Part shown: positions 1-7,669 of the stretch, piece after piece
Numbering within the stretch: the first letter of the stretch is position 1
Layout: each line of letters opens with the position of its first letter
DNA from: Labilibaculum euxinicum
GTDB taxonomy: Bacteria; Bacteroidota; Bacteroidia; Bacteroidales; Marinifilaceae
Length of the DNA: 64,000 nucleotides
Reading direction: 5' to 3'
NCBI RefSeq assembly: GCF_009795715.1
Contig: NZ_WTCR01000010.1
Coordinates: 62,001-126,000 of the forward strand
Position numbers and translations under genes: made by a program
Notes under the pieces: generated by a model
The model's input: only the letters and a program-made list of their open reading frames with translations
Told to the model about the DNA's origin: nothing
The model's database searches: none

Positions 1-284
1 ATGTTGAATGTCATATTTCCGGATCGGGAGATATTAATCTAAAAGGTGATGGGTTACAAGAACTTGAAATTCACATTAGTGGTTCGGGTGATGTTGATGC
101 AGGCTATTTGAAATCTGAAAATGTTGATGTGCATGTATCAGGATCGGGAGATTGTAAGGTATATGCCACAAAAAAACTGACGGCAAGAGTAGCTGGCAGC
201 GGTGACATTTACTACCGCGGAAAACCGGATTACGTGGATTCAAAATCTGCAGGTTCGGGTCACATAAAGTCAATTGGAATGTAA
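1..284 (+). CDS. C-terminal part of a DUF2807 (GIN-domain) adhesin-like protein
   Basis: The frame that starts at base 3 is open from the window edge to a TAA at 282-284. The translation repeats a short beta-helix motif, (I/V)SGSGD, five times in about 90 residues (HISGSGDINLKGDG, HISGSGDVDAGY, HVSGSGDCKVY, RVAGSGDIYYRG, KSAGSGHIKSIGM). This is the typical C-terminal ladder of the DUF2807 'putative auto-transporter adhesin, head GIN domain' family, which is usually exported and cell-surface or periplasmic. The start and signal peptide lie outside the window. The function of the family is not settled. Confidence 0.85.
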   Translation, partial: VECHISGSGDINLKGDGLQELEIHISGSGDVDAGYLKSENVDVHVSGSGDCKVYATKKLTARVAGSGDIYYRGKPDYVDSKSAGSGHIKSIGM

Positions 285-292
285 AAAATAAT

Positions 293-324
293 CCGTAGGG
301 AAACAGAACACTGTATCCCTACGG
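293..324. terminator. Bidirectional hairpin between convergent genes
   Basis: A 9-bp perfect stem (CCGTAGGGA / TCCCTACGG) sits between the stop of the DUF2807 gene and the stop of the convergent Sua5-like gene, overlapping the latter's last codons. It has no strong T-run on either side. Confidence 0.5.
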
Positions 325-882
325 TCTTATAATTTGAATCTCGCCTCCCAATCCAATTTTAATGATACTGGAAGCTTTGCATTTTTCCATATCCTCTTGC
401 CGGTATTCCACAATATAATCTACCGCTTCTTTTATTTCATCACCAATCTCGTAAAAGTTGGCAGGTGAAACGTCTCCACTTCTATTTGCTGAAGTAGAAA
501 CAATGGGTTTCTTAAATCGTTGAATCAAATTTTGCGTAAACTCTTCATTGGTAATTCGAATACCAATGGTTCCATCTGAATTAATCAGATTTGGCGCCAG
601 ATTTTTAGCCCCGGGATAAATCAGAGTCATCGGCTGATCATTCGTATCAATTAAATCCCAGGCAATTTCCGGAACCTCATCAACATATGAATTCAGGCGA
701 TTAGGATTCTCCATTAAAACCAGCATGGCTTTGGAATCTTCCCTATTCTTAATTTCATAAACTCTTTTTACCGCTTCAGGATTTGTTGCATCGCAGCCTA
801 TTCCCCAGATAGTATCGGTAGGATATAGAATAACTCCACCAGCGTGAAGTACTTCCAAAGCTTTTTTAATGTCGTTGTGCAT
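319..882 (-). CDS. L-threonylcarbamoyladenylate synthase (Sua5/YrdC/TsaC family)
   Basis: The 187-residue protein matches the YrdC-like fold. It has an N-terminal GGVILYPTDTIWGIGCDA signature (residues about 15-32), KNREDSKAMLVLM, and the ATP/threonine-binding segment PIVSTSANRSGDVSP near residue 130. These enzymes make threonylcarbamoyl-AMP from threonine, bicarbonate and ATP for the t6A37 modification of ANN-decoding tRNAs. The length fits the short TsaC-like form without the extra Sua5 domain. The ATG at 882 directly precedes conserved sequence. The partners TsaB, TsaD and TsaE are not in the window. The gene is convergent with the upstream gene and appears monocistronic. Confidence 0.9.
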   Translation of the reverse strand: MHNDIKKALEVLHAGGVILYPTDTIWGIGCDATNPEAVKRVYEIKNREDSKAMLVLMENPNRLNSYVDEVPEIAWDLIDTNDQPMTLIYPGAKNLAPNLINSDGTIGIRITNEEFTQNLIQRFKKPIVSTSANRSGDVSPANFYEIGDEIKEAVDYIVEYRQEDMEKCKASSIIKIGLGGEIQIIRP

Positions 883-920
883 TTCTAATTTGTTAGTATT
901 CTTTCAAATCATTAGAAACA

Positions 921-952
921 AATGAGTAATCAATTTTCATTGATTACTCATT
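921..952. terminator. Long perfect hairpin downstream of dapD
   Basis: AATGAGTAATCAAT and its reverse complement flank a 4-base loop, giving a 14-bp perfect stem between the dapD stop and the start of the Sua5-like gene. It probably terminates dapD. The T-run on the minus side is weak, so a processing or regulatory role is not excluded. Confidence 0.55.
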
Positions 953-974
953 ATTACTTTAATTATTACCCAAA

Positions 975-1793
975 CTATACCGCTACATTGTATTCACGCA
1001 ATGCATCGTTCAGCGAAGTCTTTAAATCTGTTGATGGTTTTCTTTTTCCGATGATTAAAGCACAAGGAACCTGATAATCCCCTGCAGGAAACTTCTTGGT
1101 TCTTGTTCCTGGAATCACTACCGAACGAGCCGGGATGAATCCGCTGTACTCAACTGGTTCTTCGCCTGTTACATCTATAATTCTTGTTGATCCGGTAAGC
1201 ACTACATTAGCTCCCAAAACAACTTCTTTTTCTAAATGGACTCCTTCAACAACAATGCAGCGGGAGCCAATAAAACAATTGTCTTCGATGATTACCGGAG
1301 CGGCTTGAATCGGCTCTAAAACACCGCCAATACCAACACCGCCGCTAAGGTGAACATGTTTTCCAATCTGAGCACAAGATCCTACTGTTGCCCATGTGTC
1401 GACCATGGTTCCTTCGCCCACATATGCACCAATATTCACGTATGATGGCATCATTACCACATCTCTGGCGATAAAGGCTCCGTATCGTGCCACTGCATGA
1501 GGTACAACCCTAACTCCCAATTCAGCATAGTTGGTTTTCAATGCCATTTTATCATGGAATTCAAATGGACCGACTTCAATAGTTTCCATTTTACGAATCG
1601 GAAAATAAAGAATTACGGCTTTTTTCACCCATTCATTTACTTGCCATCCATCTGCCAGTGGTTCTGCAGTGCGAAGAACTCCTTTGTCCAACAATTCAAT
1701 TACTTCTTCTATGTTTTTTTGTACTGCAGGAGTACTCAAAAGTGACCGGTCATCCCATGCAGCTTCAATGCTTTCTCTCAATTTCTGGTACAT
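975..1793 (-). CDS. dapD: 2,3,4,5-tetrahydropyridine-2,6-dicarboxylate N-succinyltransferase
   Basis: This is the fourth step of the succinylase branch of lysine/meso-diaminopimelate synthesis, using succinyl-CoA. The protein has an N-terminal helical domain followed by a left-handed beta-helix of hexapeptide repeats (VGEGTMVDTWATVGSCAQIG, GGVLEPIQAAPVIIEDN, FIGSRCIVVEGV). I chose the ATG at 1793 (MYQKLRESIEAAWDDR), which gives 272 residues, matching the usual length of about 270-275. The frame continues upstream to 1835, but the extra 14 residues do not resemble the family N terminus. asd, another gene of the pathway, lies at 43.8 kb and is not linked. Confidence 0.95.
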   Translation of the reverse strand: MYQKLRESIEAAWDDRSLLSTPAVQKNIEEVIELLDKGVLRTAEPLADGWQVNEWVKKAVILYFPIRKMETIEVGPFEFHDKMALKTNYAELGVRVVPHAVARYGAFIARDVVMMPSYVNIGAYVGEGTMVDTWATVGSCAQIGKHVHLSGGVGIGGVLEPIQAAPVIIEDNCFIGSRCIVVEGVHLEKEVVLGANVVLTGSTRIIDVTGEEPVEYSGFIPARSVVIPGTRTKKFPAGDYQVPCALIIGKRKPSTDLKTSLNDALREYNVAV

Positions 1794-2037
1794 AATCAGT
1801 TGTATCTTATCTATTTTGGTTAATGTAGGTAACAAAACTAGTCAAAAAGAACAAAAGTAGAAAGGTCTGCAAGTGTCTAAAAAGTCGAAAAGTAAAACAG
1901 TCTAACCAATTGTAAAATTGACTGTTCCAAAAATGAATCAAAATAAGATCTAAATTTACGCAGGTACCTGAAAAACAGCCAATATTCCTGTTGATACAAT
2001 TCTTAACTTATTATTATTAATTAATAATTGCATTTAC

Positions 2038-2045
2038 TATTTTTG
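2038..2045 (+). promoter_or_regulatory. Bacteroidota -7 box (TATTTTTG) upstream of the uracil-DNA glycosylase
   Basis: TATTTTTG matches the TAnnTTTG consensus and lies 24 bases before the ATG at 2069. No clear TTTG -33 box is seen at the usual spacing. Confidence 0.4.
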
Positions 2046-2068
2046 AGACTACAAAAACAATTGTCAAA

Positions 2069-2812
2069 ATGCATAAATCTACTTTCCTTTCTCAACTGTC
2101 AATACACCAAAGCTGGACTACTTTTCTATCAGAAGAAATTATTTGCTTGATTAAGGACATCGAAAAATCAATTCACATTGAAAAATCCACTCCAAAGTCA
2201 AATCTAACGCTGCGATTTTTAGAAATGGATTTGAATAAAATACCGGTTGTAATTTTAGGACAGGATCCTTATCCTCAAGCAGGAGTTGCTACCGGAAGAG
2301 CTTTTGAAGTGAATGGATTAAACTCGTGGCATGATAAATTTCGTAATGTATCGTTAAAAAATATTCTGCGCTGCATTTACAAGGCTGCAACAAATGAGGA
2401 ACGTAAATATTCCGAAATTAAGAGTCTGCTTAACGAAGGTGACCAATTGGTGATGGATAGTGATTTTAAGATACTCCCCCCCAATCAACTGTTTAAATAT
2501 TGGTCGGAACACGAAAATGTACTCTTGCTAAATACTGCCTTTACCTGCGAAATAGGCAAACCAAATTCGCACACCAAACTTTGGGCTCCGTTTACTCAAA
2601 AATTACTGCAATTTATTGCCGCAGCAAATCCTGAGATGGTTTGGTTCTTATGGGGTAACAACGCTCACCAAGTGGTAAAAAACATTGAAATTTCCAACAA
2701 AATAGAGACCACTCATCCAATGATGTGTTATCAACGTGAAAATGATATTCTTTATGGTCATATAAATCCGTTTCAAAAAACCAGCCAACTCGTCAACTGG
2801 ACAGGCAGATAG
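2069..2812 (+). CDS. Uracil-DNA glycosylase, divergent family 1 type
   Basis: The protein (247 residues) should remove uracil from DNA in base-excision repair. The water-activating motif is GQDPYP at residues 64-69 (Asp66), followed by QAGVATGRAFEV; the classical family 1 motif is GQDPYH. The LLLNTAFT strand is present. The leucine-loop motif, normally HPSPLS, reads HPMMCYQR beginning at His216. Catalytic Asp and His are therefore kept, but the flanking residues differ and there are insertions. It could be a separate UDG branch with altered specificity. The ATG follows a -7-like box by 24 bases, and the gene stands alone. Confidence 0.8.
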   Translation: MHKSTFLSQLSIHQSWTTFLSEEIICLIKDIEKSIHIEKSTPKSNLTLRFLEMDLNKIPVVILGQDPYPQAGVATGRAFEVNGLNSWHDKFRNVSLKNILRCIYKAATNEERKYSEIKSLLNEGDQLVMDSDFKILPPNQLFKYWSEHENVLLLNTAFTCEIGKPNSHTKLWAPFTQKLLQFIAAANPEMVWFLWGNNAHQVVKNIEISNKIETTHPMMCYQRENDILYGHINPFQKTSQLVNWTGR

Positions 2813-2922
2813 ATCGTTATCACAATATTAATTTGGGTTAAAGTCTGTTAAAAAATGTAACAATTACAGTATTCATTAAGATTGAAACCTATCTTTAGCG
2901 TTAAATAAAAAAACCGACCCAA

Positions 2923-3765
2923 TTGAAAACAAGTTTACTGACCTTATTTCTCACATTATTTTTTGCCTTTGGAGTCTTTGCTCAGGAAGAAATGAATGAT
3001 GATAGTTTTATTGTATCCGGAAAGGTAATAAATACTGAAAATCTGGAAGGAGTTTCCTTTGCTAACGTAAATCTTCAAGGAACCAATTGGGGAATTGTAT
3101 GTGACAGCGCCGGTTTTTTCCGCTTACGAATTCATCCCGATCAAAATTTAAGAATATCTGCTCTCGGATTTAAAGAACAATCTGTGAGTATTACACCTCC
3201 GCAAGCTGAAGAAGAGGAAGTTTTTCAAGAAATATTCATGGAACAGGGAAGTATTCTGCTTAACGAAGTAAGCATTTATTCATTGGGAACCTGGAACCAG
3301 TTTAAAGAAAATTTTATTAAGACCGATGCCCCCGAAGAAGAAAATATAGCTGCATCCTTTGATTTTGGAAACTTGAAACTTGCACAGGCGGAAGCCAATG
3401 CATTGAGCAGAAAGGGTCTTGGATTCAATCTACTCGATGGAATTAGTGCAATAAAATCTATTGGACAGAAAAGAAGAGCTCGAAAAGGAATTGTAGAAAT
3501 GACTGATTGGCAACTTCGGATTCTTCAGCAAAAATACAACAAAGAGGTAATTGCTGAATTAACTCACGAATCCGGTTTTAGATTAGATCAGTTAATGCAG
3601 TATATTAATTCGAAGCAGAATTTCACATATCAAACCAGTGAAATGTATATAGGAGTAAGAATTCAACAACTTTACACAGATTTTTTACAGGAAAAACCAC
3701 AGTTTGAGAACGATCTGAGCTTTACTGATTCTTTAGGTACCATAAGAAACCATCTGCGCCCTTAA
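2923..3765 (+). CDS. Exported carboxypeptidase-regulatory-like domain protein, paralogue A
   Basis: The gene appears to start at TTG 2923: MKTSLLTLFLTLFFAFGVFAQ is a clear signal peptide cut after FAQ, and no ATG fits. Residues about 28-100 form a CarboxypepD_reg-like (CNA-B/transthyretin-like) domain: SGKVINTENLEGVSFANVNLQGT, GIVCDSAGFFRLRI, ISALGFKEQSV. It is followed by NEVSIYSLGTWNQFKENFIKT and a helical C-terminal region of unknown function. This small protein is not a SusC receptor because it lacks plug and barrel. The next gene is a paralogue in the same orientation 21 bases downstream, so they probably share a transcript. Envelope function is an inference. Confidence 0.75.
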   Translation: MKTSLLTLFLTLFFAFGVFAQEEMNDDSFIVSGKVINTENLEGVSFANVNLQGTNWGIVCDSAGFFRLRIHPDQNLRISALGFKEQSVSITPPQAEEEEVFQEIFMEQGSILLNEVSIYSLGTWNQFKENFIKTDAPEEENIAASFDFGNLKLAQAEANALSRKGLGFNLLDGISAIKSIGQKRRARKGIVEMTDWQLRILQQKYNKEVIAELTHESGFRLDQLMQYINSKQNFTYQTSEMYIGVRIQQLYTDFLQEKPQFENDLSFTDSLGTIRNHLRP

Positions 3766-3786
3766 ACAATGAATTAAACTCTTCTC

Positions 3787-4620
3787 ATGAAATTAAAAAG
3801 GGTATTGTACATTTCATTAATTCTAGTTCTTAGCTCCCGTTACTGCTCTTTTTCGGAAAACTCTAAAAGAGATTCCATTATCAGTATTTCCGGACAAATT
3901 CTCCATTCGGAAAGTTTAACTCCGATTCCATTGGCAACGGTTAGTATAAAAAGAACACGCAAAGGAATTATTTGCGATAGTCTTGGCGTTTTTCATCTGC
4001 AAATTCAGCAGTACGATACACTTCGAATTAGTGCTTTAGGGTACAAAGCAATTGATTGGGCGGTTCCATTCATTTTTAATGCCGATTTTCCTCCATTTTT
4101 TCAAATTAAATTGGAAGACATTTCCTACTTATTAGATGAAGTGGATATTTATGCATTGGGAACCTGGGATGAGTTTAAGGAAGATTTCATCAAAACCAAA
4201 CTGGAAGAAAAGGATCCAATTAATAAAAGCATTATGAAACAATTGGCTCCCTACAATACGAAAAAACCAAACATTGTGCCTGCTCAATACCGCCCTAAAA
4301 GAGATGGTAAAATGGGCGTTTTAGGTGCAATTTTTGCGCCCACAGATTTTTTGTACAGCAAATTGAGCAAATCAGAAAAATCAAAAAAGCAATTATCCAA
4401 AATAATAAGAAACGAGGGCAAGACAAAAAAGATCAGTTCGAAATACAATGCTAAGATAGTGGCCGATGCAACAGGTTTAGAGGGGGAAGAATTACTGAAA
4501 TTTATGGAATATGCAGGTTCGGAAATTAAAGTAACTCCAAATTCTTCAGAGTACTACGTGATGAAACAAATCCTGTTTTTATTTAAAAGATATCAGGAAG
4601 AAACTACAAAAGAGGAGTAA
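3787..4620 (+). CDS. Exported carboxypeptidase-regulatory-like domain protein, paralogue B
   Basis: The 277-residue protein has a signal peptide (MKLKRVLYISLILVLSSRYCSFS) and the same layout as the gene before it. It has a beta-sandwich domain (ISGQILHSESLTPIPLATV, GIICDSLGVFHLQI, RISALGYKAI), then DEVDIYALGTWDEFKEDFIKT, then a lysine-rich helical tail. The motif YxLGTWxxFKExFIKT is almost unchanged between the two paralogues, whereas the C-terminal parts are diverged. A cysteine at position 20 could suggest a lipoprotein, but no proper lipobox precedes it. The 3' end overlaps the convergent cardiolipin synthase gene by 17 bases. Function unknown. Confidence 0.75.
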   Translation: MKLKRVLYISLILVLSSRYCSFSENSKRDSIISISGQILHSESLTPIPLATVSIKRTRKGIICDSLGVFHLQIQQYDTLRISALGYKAIDWAVPFIFNADFPPFFQIKLEDISYLLDEVDIYALGTWDEFKEDFIKTKLEEKDPINKSIMKQLAPYNTKKPNIVPAQYRPKRDGKMGVLGAIFAPTDFLYSKLSKSEKSKKQLSKIIRNEGKTKKISSKYNAKIVADATGLEGEELLKFMEYAGSEIKVTPNSSEYYVMKQILFLFKRYQEETTKEE

Positions 4621-6076
4621 ATAACCGGGCCATTGATTCTTTCACTCTTTGACCTTTGGATCGATTCTGCCATTCCTGTAAATGCAATTCTTCGCTGTCT
4701 TCCAAATCAGCTAAAAAACGTGTTCTGAGTTCCAAAGTTATGTCCTCATCGTAAATCAAGGCATTTACTTCAAAATTTTGTTCAAAGCTCCTTACATCCA
4801 TATTTGCTGTTCCTACCGTTGCCATAATTCCATCCACCATCATTATTTTGCTGTGATTAAATCCTCCTTTGTAAAAATAGATTCGCACACCTGCTTCCAA
4901 TAATTCTTCAATATAGGAAAGTGTTCCCCAATAGGTCATGAATGAATCTGATTTTTTGGGAAGTAAAACACGCACATCAACCCCACTCATGGCCGATGTT
5001 TTAAGTGCCATTAAAATACTGCTGTTAGGCATAAAATATGGCGATGAAATGTACACATTTCTTCTTGCCGAAGTAATGGCCGAGAAATACGCCTGCATGA
5101 TACTTGCCCAGTCAGAATCAGCTCCGGACGCGGTAATTTGTAACAAACACTTTTGCTTCACTTTCTTGTAAGGAAGATATTTTTCGTCGAGCAAAACTTC
5201 CTGCCGAACAAAATACCAATCGATTAAAAATACAATTTGCAAACTGCTGGCTGCCTCGCCCGTAATTTTTAAGTGAGTATCGCGCCATGAGCCAATTTCA
5301 GGCAGACCATGAAGATAACGATCAGCAAAATTCAATCCTCCTACAAAGGCGGCTTTGCCATCAATCACAATAATTTTTCGGTGGTTTCGGTAATTCACCC
5401 GACTGGTTAAAATAGGGAAACGAACAGGCAGAAAAGCGTGTATCTTCACACCTGCATCTTGTAATAATTTCACATATTCCTTACTTAATTTCCAACTTCC
5501 AACATCATCGTAAATCACACGAACCTCAACCCCTTCTCTTGCTTTTTGCATCAATATTTCGAGTAATTCCGATGCCAACTCTCCATCTTCGATAATATAA
5601 TACTCCAAATGAATGTGATCTTTTGCTTTCCGTAGAGCTTTGAAAATAGATGGAAATGTTTCCTCACCATCGTTCAGAATTTTTACCCTGTTGTAACCGG
5701 TAAGCAATGCCTTTGAGTTGTTCAAAAGCAAGGTCATCAAATTCTTTTTTTCATGAATCCGCTCATCCTTCAACCAACGGCTTTTATCCAAATGAAGTTT
5801 TTGATCCTGACTCATTACCTGCAGCCACTTCATATCGCCCAACTCTTTCATGTTGAACATTTTTCGCTTCCGAAAACTTTGTCCAAAAACCAAATAGGAA
5901 ATCAAACCAAAAACTGGCAAAGAAACTAAAACGAGAATCCAGGAAATGGTTTTTAGAGGACTTCTGTTTTCAAGAATTACAATAATTACCGTAGAGATAA
6001 TGGTGATGACATATAAAACAGCCAACACTTCGAAAAAATGCATCCAGAATTCAGACCAATTAATTGTTAACAGCAT
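4604..6076 (-). CDS. cls: Cardiolipin synthase (phospholipase D family)
   Basis: The 490-residue membrane enzyme condenses two phosphatidylglycerols to cardiolipin. Two N-terminal membrane segments (residues about 10-35 and 40-62, ending LVFGQSFRKRKMF) are followed by two PLD catalytic repeats. HKD1 has His232, Lys234 and Asp239 (HRKIIVIDG), and HKD2 has His408, Lys410 and Asp415 (HSKIMMVDG). Length and order fit bacterial ClsA-type enzymes (about 480-500). The start ATG at 6076 precedes the first membrane helix. The 3' end overlaps the paralogue-B gene tail to tail. Confidence 0.93.
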   Translation of the reverse strand: MLLTINWSEFWMHFFEVLAVLYVITIISTVIIVILENRSPLKTISWILVLVSLPVFGLISYLVFGQSFRKRKMFNMKELGDMKWLQVMSQDQKLHLDKSRWLKDERIHEKKNLMTLLLNNSKALLTGYNRVKILNDGEETFPSIFKALRKAKDHIHLEYYIIEDGELASELLEILMQKAREGVEVRVIYDDVGSWKLSKEYVKLLQDAGVKIHAFLPVRFPILTSRVNYRNHRKIIVIDGKAAFVGGLNFADRYLHGLPEIGSWRDTHLKITGEAASSLQIVFLIDWYFVRQEVLLDEKYLPYKKVKQKCLLQITASGADSDWASIMQAYFSAITSARRNVYISSPYFMPNSSILMALKTSAMSGVDVRVLLPKKSDSFMTYWGTLSYIEELLEAGVRIYFYKGGFNHSKIMMVDGIMATVGTANMDVRSFEQNFEVNALIYDEDITLELRTRFLADLEDSEELHLQEWQNRSKGQRVKESMARLFTPLL

Positions 6077-6101
6077 ATATCCGACTACTTCAGAAGATTT
6101 G

Positions 6102-6109
6102 TATCTTTG
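6102..6109 (+). promoter_or_regulatory. Candidate -7 box TATCTTTG in the cls-prmC divergent gap
   Basis: This exact TAnnTTTG match on the plus strand is 132 bases before prmC, and no good -33 box is seen. It could drive prmC-recX with a leader that includes the partial repeat at 6117. Confidence 0.3.
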
Positions 6110-6116
6110 TTAATTT

Positions 6117-6143
6117 AATAGTTTTGAGATATTAGATGTGAGA
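6117..6143 (+). repeat. Partial copy of the intergenic repeat seen at 9081 and 19095
   Basis: The 27 bases closely match the left end of the element at 19095: both begin AATAG-TTTGAGATAT and end GTGAGA. The matching right end (CTAAAATCTAAA) is not found before prmC, so this would be a truncated or decayed copy. Confidence 0.4.
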
Positions 6144-6240
6144 AATAAGACAGTGATTTACTATTTTAAGTAATCAATTACTAATTTTCAATTCCTCTAC
6201 ATTTAAATGATTCTATTTTGAACCAATATTCTTACGTCAG

Positions 6241-7104
6241 ATGACTCCATCAAACACAATACAATCTACAATAAATTACATAAAAAAAGAACTCGCGGAG
6301 TTATATCATGCCCGAGAAACAGAAAGTATGGCATACATTCTTCTAGAGTACGTTCTAAACAATTCAAAATCTCAAATTCAGTTGAATAGATCGGAAAATA
6401 TTAGCGATGATGATTTTAAACAAATTGCTGCCTATACACACGAACTTAAAACCAATAAACCAATTCAGTATATTTTAGGTGAAACTGAATTTTACGATCT
6501 TACTTTTAAAGTAAATAAGCACACCCTAATTCCCAGACCAGAAACTGAGGAGCTGGTTCATGCAATTATCAATGAAAACAGGCAAGAAGGCTTACACATT
6601 TTAGATATTGGAACCGGCAGTGGCTGCATTCCCATTTCACTGGCAAAAAATTTAAAAAATGCTCACGTTTCATCTGCTGATATTTCGGCAGAGGCAATTG
6701 AGAAGGCCAAAGAAAATGCCAAACTCAACCAGGTTGATGTTCATTTTTTTCATCGCGACATTCTAAACTGGAAGAATGTTGATTGGGACAATTTTGATAT
6801 CATCGTGAGCAATCCTCCCTACGTTACCGAAGCAGAAAAAAGTAAAATGGAGAAAAATGTTCTGGATTATGAGCCTCATACAGCACTATTTGTAACAGAT
6901 CACGATCCTTTAATTTTTTACAGAACCATCTCTGAAATGGCTCTTCTGCATTTAAAAAAAGGCGGGAAACTTTATTTTGAAATCAACGAAAGTTTGGGAA
7001 ACGAAATGGTGGAACTTTTGGAACAAAAAGGATTCAACAGCATACGTCTAAGATCAGACATCAACGGAAAAAACAGAATGATATCAGCTATAAAACCGCA
7101 ATGA
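6241..7104 (+). CDS. prmC: Peptide chain release factor N5-glutamine methyltransferase
   Basis: PrmC/HemK methylates the GGQ glutamine of RF1 and RF2 using S-adenosylmethionine. The 287-residue protein has the N-terminal helical substrate domain, the SAM-binding strand ILDIGTGSGCIPISLA (residues about 120-135) and the NPPY catalytic motif at residues 191-194. Its substrate RF2 (prfB) is encoded 3.7 kb downstream on the same strand. The stop overlaps the recX start in an ATGA arrangement, so the two are translationally coupled. Confidence 0.95.
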   Translation: MTPSNTIQSTINYIKKELAELYHARETESMAYILLEYVLNNSKSQIQLNRSENISDDDFKQIAAYTHELKTNKPIQYILGETEFYDLTFKVNKHTLIPRPETEELVHAIINENRQEGLHILDIGTGSGCIPISLAKNLKNAHVSSADISAEAIEKAKENAKLNQVDVHFFHRDILNWKNVDWDNFDIIVSNPPYVTEAEKSKMEKNVLDYEPHTALFVTDHDPLIFYRTISEMALLHLKKGGKLYFEINESLGNEMVELLEQKGFNSIRLRSDINGKNRMISAIKPQ

Positions 7105-7595
7105 TGGATTACAAAAGGAAGAAAAGGGAAGTCAGTGCCGAATCTGCTTTATCAAAAGTCATGTTTATTTGCAGCAGACAAGAAAAATGCTGCTTTGATA
7201 TTCGTAAAAAGCTTTGCGAATGGGAAATTTCATCTGCCGATCAGGATCAGATTATTCAAACATTAATTGACGAGAAATTCCTTAATGATGAACGTTACAC
7301 CAATTTTTACGTTCGCGATAAATTCCGTTTTAACCGATGGGGACGAATCAAGATCACTCATCATCTGAAACAAAAACAAATTCCGGAATACATTATCTCT
7401 GATGCAATAGATCAATTGGATGAAAGAGAATACACTCAAAATCTTCAAGACATATTATCCGGTAAAATAAAATCCATCCGGGAAGAAGATCCCTATCAAC
7501 TAAAAGCCAAATTATTCCGATTTGCACAAGGAAGAGGTTTTGAATCTCAGCTTTCTCTTCAGATAATTGATAAATTAATTTCGAAAAAGGACTAA
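7101..7595 (+). CDS. recX: Regulatory protein RecX
   Basis: The 164-residue basic helical protein fits the RecX three-helix-repeat family, whose members cap RecA filaments and block recombinase activity. Recognisable parts are CSRQEKCCFDIRKKL, LIDEKFLNDERYTNFYVRDKFRFNRWG and IKITHHLKQKQIPEYIISDAI. ATG 7101 overlaps the prmC stop, and a second ATG lies at 7104. recA is not in the window. Association with prmC rather than recA is an observation of position only. Confidence 0.88.
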   Translation: MMDYKRKKREVSAESALSKVMFICSRQEKCCFDIRKKLCEWEISSADQDQIIQTLIDEKFLNDERYTNFYVRDKFRFNRWGRIKITHHLKQKQIPEYIISDAIDQLDEREYTQNLQDILSGKIKSIREEDPYQLKAKLFRFAQGRGFESQLSLQIIDKLISKKD

Positions 7596-7604
7596 ATTTT
7601 AAAT

Positions 7605-7612
7605 TAACTTTG
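7605..7612 (+). promoter_or_regulatory. -7 box TAACTTTG upstream of the first LPP20-like gene
   Basis: An exact TAnnTTTG match just after recX, 58 bases before the chosen ATG at 7670. It supports a separate transcript and the downstream start choice. Confidence 0.5.
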
Positions 7613-7669
7613 GCATCCTTATTGTTTACAATTATTATCTTTAAACCACAAAAATTCAAAATCATAAAA

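Noticed and set aside
76-273. Minus-strand frame at the window start
   Set aside because: It is antisense to the DUF2807 repeats, which give a clear family match on the plus strand.
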